Source of the DNA: JBBREP01 sp036501845
Lineage (GTDB): Bacteria; Actinomycetota; Acidimicrobiia; IMCC26256; PALSA-610
Assembly (NCBI GenBank): GCA_036501845.1
Contig: DASXZO010000021.1
Coordinates: 1-13,413, forward strand
Direction of reading: 5' to 3'
DNA length: 13,413 bases
Shown here: one piece after another, positions 6,720 through 13,031 of the stretch
Layout of the letters: every line of letters begins with the position of its first letter
Numbering within the stretch: the first letter of the stretch is position 1
The notes under the pieces: generated by a model
The model's database searches: none
What the model saw: the letters and a program-made list of their open reading frames with translations, nothing else
What the model was told of the DNA's origin: nothing
Translations under genes and position numbers: made by a program

Positions 6720-7463
6720 TCAATCGCCGAAACGGTACTTGACGAGTGTCCAGAGCGCGACGAAGCCGTCACGCCAGGTGATCTTCTTGCCTTCGTGGAA
6801 CTCGCGACCCGCATACGAGATCGGCACTTCGTAGATGCGCACACCGAGCTTCAGGATCTTTGCCGTCACCTCGGGCTCGATCTCGAAGCGCTGCGAGCGC
6901 AGTTGCAGGCGGTCGACCACGCGCCGGTCGATGAGCTTGTAACACGTCTCCATGTCGGAGAGGGTCGTGTTGTAGAGCACGTTCGTGGTGAGCGACAGGA
7001 AGCGGTTGCCCACCCAGTGCAGGAACAACATGTTGCGACGCTCGCCCGTGAAACGGGAGCCGTACACCACCAGCGCGCGGCCGCGCATGATCGGGTGCAA
7101 CAGGCGCGGCCAATCCTCGGGGTCGTACTCGAGGTCGGCGTCCTGGACGAGCACGAGGTCGCCGGTGGCGTGCTTGAAACCGGCCCGCACCGCCGCGCCC
7201 TTGCCCTCGTTGGTCTTCTGGGCCACCACGCGCACGGTGCTGTCGCGCAACTGCGCAAGCACGTCGCCGGTGCCGTCGGTACTGCCGTCGTCCACCACGA
7301 TGATCTCGAGGTCGAGCGAGCCGGGAAGCTCGACCGAACGCATGCGCCGGATGATCTCGCCGACTGTGTTCCGCTCGTTGAAGACCGGAACTACGACCGA
7401 AAGCTTGCGGTATGTGACGGGTTCAAAGGCGCCCGCGGCGCTGCTCTTCTTCGTAGGCGGCAT
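6720..7463 (-). CDS. GT2-family polyprenyl/dolichyl-phosphate glycosyltransferase (DPM1-like)
   Basis: The protein has 247 residues and no membrane helix. Motifs are LSVVVPVFNE (residues 21-30), VDDGSTDGT (57-65), NEGKGAAVRAGF (85-96), QDADLEYDP (107-115) and FEIEPEVTAKI (193-203). This is the layout of DPM1-type enzymes, which move mannose or glucose from NDP-sugar to polyprenyl phosphate at the cytoplasmic face. The C-terminal EGKKITWRDGF run is typical of the bacterial members. With ManB in the same gene set, GDP-mannose is a reasonable donor, but this is inference. The ATG lies 41 bp inside the end of uxs; no later usable start exists before the fold begins at about residue 20, so the overlap appears real. 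Its stop touches the start region of the WbbL-like gene. Confidence 0.85.
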   Translation of the reverse strand: MPPTKKSSAAGAFEPVTYRKLSVVVPVFNERNTVGEIIRRMRSVELPGSLDLEIIVVDDGSTDGTGDVLAQLRDSTVRVVAQKTNEGKGAAVRAGFKHATGDLVLVQDADLEYDPEDWPRLLHPIMRGRALVVYGSRFTGERRNMLFLHWVGNRFLSLTTNVLYNTTLSDMETCYKLIDRRVVDRLQLRSQRFEIEPEVTAKILKLGVRIYEVPISYAGREFHEGKKITWRDGFVALWTLVKYRFGD

Positions 7464-8370
7464 AGGTGCAGCGCAAACCTTCGCGCAGATTCACCGTCGG
7501 CGCCCATCCAAGCCGCTCGCGCGCCTTGGTGATGTCGGGCCGGCGCCGCGTGGGGTCGTCGGCCGGAAGCGGTTCGAACACGATCGTCGAGGACGAACCG
7601 GTCAACTCGATCACGATCTGCGCGAGCTCGAGCATCGTGAACTCGTCGGGGTTGCCCACATTGATCGGGCCGATCTCGTCCGAGTCGAACAGCGCGATCA
7701 ACCCGCGTACCTCGTCGGCCACGTAGCAGAAAGACCGGGTCTGGCTGCCGTCGCCGTAGACGGTGATCGGCACGCCCTTCATGGCCTGCACGAGGAAGTT
7801 CGACACCACCCGGCCGTCGGCCGGCCGCAGGCGCGGTCCGTAGGTGTTGAAGATCCGCACGATCGCGGTGCGCAGACCGAACTCGCGGTGATACGTCATC
7901 GTGAGCGTCTCGGCGAAGCGCTTGGCCTCGTCGTAGACGGCGCGCGGACCAACCGGGTTGACGTTGCCCCAGTACTCCTCGGTCTGCGGGTGCACGAGCG
8001 GGTCGCCGTACACCTCGCTGGTGGACGCGATGAAGAAACGGGCGTCGTTGGCGCGTGCGAGGTCGAGCGCGCGGCGCGTGCCGATCGAGCTCACGTCGAG
8101 CGTCTCGAGCGGCATCCGCAGGTACTCGGGCGGACTCGCCGGGCTCGCCATGTGCATCACACCGTCGACGTGCCCCTCCACCGGAAGGTCTTTGCACACG
8201 TCGGCTTCGATGAACGTGAACCGCTTGTGATCGAGGAGCTGCTCGATGTTCACCCGTCGACCGCTCGACAGGTTGTCGACGCACACCACGTCGTCACCGC
8301 GCGCGACGAGCTCGTCACACAGGTGCGAACCGACGAAGCCGGCGCCTCCGGTGACCACGATGCGAGCCAT
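7423..8370 (-). CDS. uxs: UDP-glucuronate decarboxylase (UDP-xylose synthase)
   Basis: This 315-residue extended short-chain dehydrogenase should use NAD to oxidise, decarboxylate and re-reduce UDP-glucuronate to UDP-xylose in the cytoplasm. It shows TGGAGFVGSHL (residues 7-17) for NAD, VDNLSSGRR (31-39), ASPASPPEY (75-83), ASTSEVYGDPLVHPQ (115-129) with Glu119, EEYWGNVNPVGPR (131-143), Tyr146 and Lys150 of the Y-x-x-x-K pair, DGRVVSNF (185-192) and YGDGSQTRSF (205-214). The STSEVYGDP-x-VHPQ and YWGNVNP-x-GPR runs separate UXS from GalE and RmlB types. The next gene upstream is ugd, which makes its substrate, and the two share one base (TGATG). ATG 8370 is placed exactly at the Rossmann strand; the frame is open further upstream but that part is a shadow of ugd. 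Confidence 0.93.
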   Translation of the reverse strand: MARIVVTGGAGFVGSHLCDELVARGDDVVCVDNLSSGRRVNIEQLLDHKRFTFIEADVCKDLPVEGHVDGVMHMASPASPPEYLRMPLETLDVSSIGTRRALDLARANDARFFIASTSEVYGDPLVHPQTEEYWGNVNPVGPRAVYDEAKRFAETLTMTYHREFGLRTAIVRIFNTYGPRLRPADGRVVSNFLVQAMKGVPITVYGDGSQTRSFCYVADEVRGLIALFDSDEIGPINVGNPDEFTMLELAQIVIELTGSSSTIVFEPLPADDPTRRRPDITKARERLGWAPTVNLREGLRCTYAAYEEEQRRGRL

Positions 8371-9662
8371 CAGCGGCCGACCCCTACGTACTGGAATCCG
8401 CGGCGCCGCATCGCGGCCGGGTCGAGCAGGTTGCGGGTGTCGACGATGGCCGGCGCGGCCACGAGCGTCTTCAGACGGTCGAAGTCGAGCCAACGGAACT
8501 CGTCCCACTCGGTGAGCACCGCGATCACCTGCGCGCCCTGCGCCGCGTCGTAGGCGTCCTGGCGCACGTCGAGGCCGGGCAGCATCTGCGCGGCGCGTTC
8601 GCCGGCGGCGGGATCGAAGGCCCGAACGTTGGCGCCGGCATCGAGCAGGCGCTGGCAGATCAGCATCGACGGCGAGTCGCGCAGGTCGTCGGTGTCGGCC
8701 TTGAAGGTGAGGCCGAGTACGGCCACGATCGCGCCTTCGAGCGAGCCACCCACGGCGTTGGCGATCTTGTCGACCATGTGGGTGTACTGCTTCTTGTTCA
8801 CCTCGCGCACGCCTTCGAGCAGGTCGAACGCGTAGTCGTGACTGTGGGCGGTGTAGATCAGCGCCGCGGTGTCCTTCGGGAAGCAGGAGCCACCGAAGCC
8901 CGGTCCCGGCTTCAAGAACTCGAACCCGATGCGGCGGTCGTAACCCATGCCGAGCGCGACCTCGCGCACATCGGCGTCGACCGCTTCGCAGAGGTTCGCG
9001 ATCGCGTTGATGAAGCTGATCTTGGTGGCGAGAAAGGCGTTGGACGCGTACTTGATCATCTCGGCCGACGCGGGGTCGGTGACCACGACCGGTGCGTGCA
9101 GACCACGGTAGAGGTCGGACACCTTCACTGCGGCGGCAGGGTCGTCGCAACCGATCACGATGCGGTCGGGGTTGAGGAAGTCGCGCACCGCCTGGCCTTC
9201 GCGCAGGAACTCGGGGTTCGACGCCACGCACACGCGGTCGAGCAGCGGGCCCGACTCGTCGAGGATGCGCTGCACGAAGCGCGTGGAGCCCACCGGCATC
9301 GTCGACTTGTTGACCACGACCGAACCCGACTGCAGCACCGGCGCGATCTGGCGGGCTGCGGCGTCGACATAGCTCATGTCGGCCGAGCCGTCGTCGCCCT
9401 GCGGCGTCGGCACGCAGATGTAGATGCAGTCGGCGGTGGCCGCGGCATTGGCGGCACCGACGACGAACGACAGACGGTGCGACGCAAGACCCTCGCTCAC
9501 GAGTGCGGGCAGACCCTCTTCGAGGATCGGCACCTCACCCTCGTTGAGCTTGGCGACGCGTTCCTCGTCGATGTCGGCACAAATGACGTCGTGTCCGAGG
9601 TGAGCGAGACACGCGGCGGTCGTGAGTCCGACGTAACCGGCTCCGATGACGGCAACTCTCAT
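8370..9662 (-). CDS. ugd: UDP-glucose 6-dehydrogenase
   Basis: This 430-residue enzyme oxidises UDP-glucose to UDP-glucuronate with two NAD. The N-terminal Rossmann motif is IGAGYVGLTTAACLA (residues 6-20), with VPTPQ (84-88) and STMPVGST (120-127). EFLREG (151-156) and EMIKYASNAF (201-210, Lys204 and Asn208) belong to the active site. GFGGSCFPKD (255-264) carries catalytic Cys260. GLTFKADTDDLRDSPS (327-342) marks the C-terminal UDP-binding domain. All expected residues are present and length is normal for the family. The product feeds uxs directly downstream. The ATG at 9662 coincides with the first strand of the fold. A 271-bp gap separates it from the LCP gene before it, so this may be the first gene of its own transcript. 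Confidence 0.95.
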   Translation of the reverse strand: MRVAVIGAGYVGLTTAACLAHLGHDVICADIDEERVAKLNEGEVPILEEGLPALVSEGLASHRLSFVVGAANAAATADCIYICVPTPQGDDGSADMSYVDAAARQIAPVLQSGSVVVNKSTMPVGSTRFVQRILDESGPLLDRVCVASNPEFLREGQAVRDFLNPDRIVIGCDDPAAAVKVSDLYRGLHAPVVVTDPASAEMIKYASNAFLATKISFINAIANLCEAVDADVREVALGMGYDRRIGFEFLKPGPGFGGSCFPKDTAALIYTAHSHDYAFDLLEGVREVNKKQYTHMVDKIANAVGGSLEGAIVAVLGLTFKADTDDLRDSPSMLICQRLLDAGANVRAFDPAAGERAAQMLPGLDVRQDAYDAAQGAQVIAVLTEWDEFRWLDFDRLKTLVAAPAIVDTRNLLDPAAMRRRGFQYVGVGR

Positions 9663-9769
9663 GGTGTGGGTTCTCGACAGGTTGCGATGGGCGGATGAGG
9701 GCTAGTTGTGACATTCCGGGAACAGCACGGGCGCGACCCACCGCAGCCGTGTTTGCCCCTCCGCGCCAA

Positions 9770-9799
9770 GAGCCGGTGCCGACGGTTGGAACCGGCCTC
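9770..9799. repeat. Imperfect inverted repeat in the ugd upstream region
   Basis: GCCGGT (9772-9777) pairs with ACCGGC (9791-9796) around a 13-nt loop, and two more pairs form outside a single bulged C. No T-run follows on either strand, so it is more likely an RNA fold or protein site than a classic terminator. Confidence 0.35.
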
Positions 9800-9830
9800 G
9801 GACGCGCGAGGTCACAGATTACGCGTCGTT

Positions 9831-9847
9831 CCCGTTCCGGCAACGGG
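9831..9847. repeat. Short perfect hairpin downstream of the LCP gene
   Basis: CCCGTT (9831-9836) and AACGGG (9842-9847) form a 6-bp stem with a 5-nt loop, about 90 nt after the LCP stop on the minus strand. No T-tract follows. It may be a weak or Rho-dependent end, or chance in GC-rich DNA. Confidence 0.3.
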
Positions 9848-9933
9848 CCGATCGACCCGACCTGCCCTACGTCACACGATTCGACTGAAATGCCTGGGTC
9901 GGTGGGCCCATGCCGGCCTCCGTGGAAGCGGGA

Positions 9934-11406
9934 TCAGCCGCAGCCGACGAGCGGCTGGCCTTGTGTCTGCGGTGCCGCGACGCCCGCCGTGTGGCCCGGG
10001 TCGGGCGCCTGGGCGGTTGTGGTGGTGGTCGAGTTGGCGGCGTGCGAGGCCGAGGCCGGGGCGCTCACACCACCGAAGTCGCCGCCGAGCACCACGCGCA
10101 CCGTGCCGTTCGGGAGTGACGAGTCGCTGACGAGCGTGCCGACACCGGCGAGGTAGGCCTGCACGAGCTGGGCCTTGGTGCCGTCGCCCGGCGCGTAGCG
10201 GATCTGGGTGGTGTCGGCGTGAGCCGCGTCGGCGATCGTGCCGCGGCCGAATCCGTAGTTCGCCAGTTGGGTGAGGGTCTGGCCCGCTTCACCCGACACG
10301 CCGTTGCCGTTGGCGATGTCGACGACCACCGACGACGTCGGGATGTCAGGTGCCTCCACCGGAGCCGGCGGCGCGATGTTGCGGAGGCGGGCGAAGATGG
10401 GCGCCGCGCCGACCGTGTTCAGATTCAGGATCGATTGGCCGTCGGTGCTCTCGCCCTGGTCGGCGGGAATCGTGGCCATCTGGATCGCGCCCGGGTCGGT
10501 GCTGTGGAAGGCATCGACGAGCGGGCTGAGGTCGGAACTGCTGAATCCGCTCTCCACCGTGAGGCTCTGCAACGCCTTGTGCACGATCGTGATCGCGGTG
10601 CTCACGTTGGTCATGCCCTTGTGGATCGCGGCCTGGGCGAGGCTGCGGATGAAGTACTGCTGGCGGCGGATGCGGCCCAAGTCGCCGGTGCCGTCGGGGG
10701 TCCACGTTGCCTGGCGGTAGTCGGTCTTGTACTCGTAATCGCGTGAGCGCACGTACTGCAGGGCGCGTGCGCCGTTGAACACGTTGCAACCGGGCGTGCT
10801 CACGAACAGGCCGGTCTTCACGTCGCGTGCGACCGTGGGGATGAACAGGTCGACGGTGCCAATCGCGTCGACGATGCCCTTGAAGCTCTCGAAGTCGACG
10901 CTGAGGTAATGGTTGATCGGGATCCCGAAGTCCTGCTGCATCACCCGGATGATCTGCGACGGCCCGCCGTAGTCGGGGTTACCTTCGCAGTGAAAGGCGT
11001 TGTTGAACGCGGCGTTGATCTTCGCGTGACAACCACCCGGGAAGGTCACCCACAGGTCGCGCGGGAACGACACCACGTACGCCTGCTTCTTCGACGGATC
11101 GAGGTGGGCGATGATCAGCGTGTCGGACCGCTCGCCAGTCTGCGACGACGCGCTCCCGAACTGCTGCGCCTGCTGCGGGGTATCGACGAAGGAACGCGAG
11201 TCAGAGCCGACGATGAGGTAATTCACCGGCTTGCCCGACTCGGTGGGATCGACCGACACCTCCACGTGGTGCGGATCCTTCGCGACCGCGTTGTTGTAGA
11301 ACCACGTCGCGTAGGCGAGGCCACCGGTGACGATCGCGAATACGACCACCAGCGCAACCACGAAGCTGCGCACGAACGCTTGCACCGGCGTCTTCGACGG
11401 TGTCAC
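9934..11406 (-). CDS. LytR-CpsA-Psr (LCP) family wall-glycan ligase with LytR_C domain, second of a tandem pair
   Basis: The protein has 490 residues: a short cytoplasmic start, one membrane helix (about 12-33) and a large outer part. The LCP domain (about 60-255) has NYLIVGSDSRSF, ERSDTLIIAHLDP (Arg93, Asp95), SFPRDLWV (Arg116, Asp117), KINAAFN and GRIRRQQYFIR, the residues that bind the lipid pyrophosphate and metal in this family. Residues about 358-445 look like a LytR_C domain. LCP enzymes move lipid-linked glycans onto peptidoglycan outside the membrane. A Ser/Thr/Ala/Pro tail ends in PLVGCG with a near-terminal Cys. GTG 11406 is chosen because it overlaps the preceding stop by 4 bp (GTGA); a GTG at 11421 would add five residues. 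The preceding gene is a paralog, so the pair arose by duplication. Confidence 0.9.
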   Translation of the reverse strand: MTPSKTPVQAFVRSFVVALVVVFAIVTGGLAYATWFYNNAVAKDPHHVEVSVDPTESGKPVNYLIVGSDSRSFVDTPQQAQQFGSASSQTGERSDTLIIAHLDPSKKQAYVVSFPRDLWVTFPGGCHAKINAAFNNAFHCEGNPDYGGPSQIIRVMQQDFGIPINHYLSVDFESFKGIVDAIGTVDLFIPTVARDVKTGLFVSTPGCNVFNGARALQYVRSRDYEYKTDYRQATWTPDGTGDLGRIRRQQYFIRSLAQAAIHKGMTNVSTAITIVHKALQSLTVESGFSSSDLSPLVDAFHSTDPGAIQMATIPADQGESTDGQSILNLNTVGAAPIFARLRNIAPPAPVEAPDIPTSSVVVDIANGNGVSGEAGQTLTQLANYGFGRGTIADAAHADTTQIRYAPGDGTKAQLVQAYLAGVGTLVSDSSLPNGTVRVVLGGDFGGVSAPASASHAANSTTTTTAQAPDPGHTAGVAAPQTQGQPLVGCG

Positions 11407-12947
11407 TGGCAGCCGATCCACTGCGACTTGACCGACGAAGCGGGCGTACCCGCAGGCGGCGTGCCGGGGTTCGGCAGGATCGTGGTGGTCGTGGTGCCGC
11501 CGGCCGGCGGAGCGGTGGTGGTCGTGGTGGTGGCCGGCGCGTTCGGGTCGATCAGGCCCGAGCCGGCGTGGCCCACGAGCAGCACGAGGTCGGCGCCACC
11601 GCGGATGTTCGCCACCTCTTGCAGCTTGGGCGCCTTGTTCATGTGCGACACCAGCACCAGCGCCTGGCCCTTGGTCTTCTCCGTGAACTGAAGGATCGTC
11701 GCTTGCGACTCGGGCGCCACCGGCCCGATGGCAACGGGGAATCCTGCGGCCCCCAGCAACGACGACGCGCGGTTGGTGACCCAGTCGGCACCGGTGGTGC
11801 CGGAGGTCGTGGTCGACGTGTCGGAACCCGAGGTGGTCGACGACGCAGCACCGCTCGCGTCGCGCACCTCCACCTTCACCTGTGAAGGCTTGAACGAGAA
11901 CTTCGGCGGCGCAGGCGGTGCCGGCGTGAAGCTGCGCAGCTGCGCCAGCACCGATTCGGCGTTGCTCGCGAGGGCAAGGCCGTCACCGTTGGTCACGGTA
12001 GGAACGGTGAGCATCTGCACCGCGCCGGGTTGGGTGAGCCGGAACGTGTTGATGAGGCGCTTCAGGTCGTTGAGCGAGAACTTGGAGTCGAGGGCGAGCG
12101 AGCTCACCATTTTGTCGGCGAAGTTGTAGGCGGTGAGCACGTCGTGCGCGCCCTGGTCGATGGCCGTCTGCATAAGCGTGCGGATGAAGTACTGCTGGCG
12201 CTGGATACGCGCGAGGTCGCTCTGACCCTGCTTCACCCATTCTTGGGTGGCGTAGTCGAAGTACTGGTAGTGGCGCGACCGCACGTAGTCGAGCGACTCG
12301 ATCCCGGTGAGGTTCTGGCAGCCGCCGTTCACATCCAAACCGGTGTAGGTGTCGCGTGCCTTGGCCGGGAAGTAGATCGGCACAGTGCCGAGCACGTCGA
12401 CCATCTGGCGGAAGCCCGCGAAGTTCACCTCGACGTAGTGGTTGATGTCGATGTTGAAGTTCTGCTTCAGCGTGTCGACGATGTCCTGCGGTCCGCCGGA
12501 ATGCCCGTGGCATTTGAAGTCTTGGTTGTACGCGGCGTTGATCTTCTGCCGGCAGCCACCGGGCAGCGTCACGTAGAGATCGCGCGGGAACGACACGATC
12601 AGCGCCTGCTTGCTGTTCGGGTCGATGTGGGCGATCATCAGCGTGTCGGAGCGCGCGCCCGGGTCCTGCGTCGCGCTGCCGAAGTGGCTGACGTCGACCG
12701 AGCTGTGCACGAACGAGCGCGTGTCGGAACCCACGATCACGAAGTTCGCCGGTTCGCCGGGCGAGTCGGCTTGACCGGTGTCGTGCAGCGAACCCGGACG
12801 GAACTTCAGCTGCGTTGCCTCGCTGATCTTGGTCGCGGCCACGCGATCGGCCGCCCACAGCGCGCCGTAGAGCGCCATGAACGACACGACGAGAGCGATG
12901 GTGAACCGCAGCGCGAACGTCCGCGCTGCGCTGAGATAGGCAGCCAC
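11403..12947 (-). CDS. LytR-CpsA-Psr (LCP) family wall-glycan ligase with LytR_C domain, first of a tandem pair
   Basis: The protein has 514 residues. One membrane helix (about 12-33) is followed by the LCP domain (about 66-265): FVIVGSDTRSF (69-79), ARSDTLMIAHIDP (98-110, Arg99 and Asp101), SFPRDLYV (119-126, Arg122 and Asp123), KINAAYN (135-141), YVRSRHY (221-227) and ARIQRQQYFIR (246-256). Residues about 355-460 are a LytR_C-like domain with a Ser/Thr insertion (366-384). A Thr/Pro linker (471-500) leads to the end QWIGCQ. It should transfer a lipid-linked glycan to peptidoglycan on the outer side. GTG 12947 is the only early start, since this frame has a TAA at 12962-12960 and no other start after it; no Shine-Dalgarno sequence is visible. 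Cys132 and Cys146 flank KINAA and are matched in the paralog, suggesting a disulfide. Confidence 0.9.
   Translation of the reverse strand: MAAYLSAARTFALRFTIALVVSFMALYGALWAADRVAATKISEATQLKFRPGSLHDTGQADSPGEPANFVIVGSDTRSFVHSSVDVSHFGSATQDPGARSDTLMIAHIDPNSKQALIVSFPRDLYVTLPGGCRQKINAAYNQDFKCHGHSGGPQDIVDTLKQNFNIDINHYVEVNFAGFRQMVDVLGTVPIYFPAKARDTYTGLDVNGGCQNLTGIESLDYVRSRHYQYFDYATQEWVKQGQSDLARIQRQQYFIRTLMQTAIDQGAHDVLTAYNFADKMVSSLALDSKFSLNDLKRLINTFRLTQPGAVQMLTVPTVTNGDGLALASNAESVLAQLRSFTPAPPAPPKFSFKPSQVKVEVRDASGAASSTTSGSDTSTTTSGTTGADWVTNRASSLLGAAGFPVAIGPVAPESQATILQFTEKTKGQALVLVSHMNKAPKLQEVANIRGGADLVLLVGHAGSGLIDPNAPATTTTTTAPPAGGTTTTTILPNPGTPPAGTPASSVKSQWIGCQ
11450..11534 (-). repeat. Low-complexity Thr/Pro-coding linker in the LCP gene
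   Basis: Runs of Thr codons (TTTTTTAPPAGG and TTTTTILP) give GTGGTGGTC-like units on the plus strand. The tract separates the LytR_C domain from the terminal QWIGCQ motif, and it is a likely site of length variation. Confidence 0.6.
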
Positions 12948-12956
12948 CGTTGAGCG

Positions 12957-12962
12957 ACGTTA
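12957..12962 (-). promoter_or_regulatory. Candidate -10 element (TAACGT) for the LCP operon
   Basis: On the minus strand TAACGT ends 9 nt before the GTG at 12947, so transcription would start at or within a base or two of the start codon. With no Shine-Dalgarno sequence this suggests leaderless translation. No -35 box is clear. Confidence 0.3.
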
Positions 12963-13017
12963 CGCGCCGACCGCCGCCGCGACGGATCACCTGGGAAATG
13001 GCTGGGTCCGCACCCGT

Positions 13018-13023
13018 AGGCTC
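13018..13023 (+). promoter_or_regulatory. Candidate -10 element (TAGGCT) for the divergent pabB-like gene
   Basis: TAGGCT ends 8 nt before the GTG at 13032. The 84-bp divergent spacer (12948-13031) must hold promoters for both directions, and both candidates sit at the same short distance from their starts. No -35 box is clear. Confidence 0.3.
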
Positions 13024-13031
13024 CCGATCTC

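Larger units (their letters stand above)
9663..9933. other. 271-bp intergenic region between an LCP gene and ugd
   Basis: No believable gene is seen on either strand. It holds two inverted repeats and three copies of the hexamer GTCACA/TGTGAC (9707-9712, 9811-9816, 9871-9876). It is the only sizeable gap inside the minus-strand gene set and would be the natural place for a terminator after the LCP gene and a promoter for ugd-uxs. I could not pick out a good -35/-10 pair. Confidence 0.5.

Noticed and set aside
6985..8553. 522-codon open frame on the plus strand
   Set aside because: It lies antisense to the transferase, uxs and ugd genes, has no recognisable motif and a composition typical of GC-rich shadow frames.
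7423..9231. 602-codon open frame on the minus strand
   Set aside because: Only its last 315 codons (from ATG 8370) are a real protein, Uxs. The first part is Arg/Pro-rich shadow sequence inside ugd, whose own frame has every expected motif.
8778..9698. 306-codon open frame on the plus strand
   Set aside because: Antisense to ugd, rich in His, Arg and Val with no domain; ugd is certain.
12030..12953. 307-codon open frame on the plus strand
   Set aside because: Antisense to the LCP gene, whose catalytic motifs are intact; no motif in this frame.
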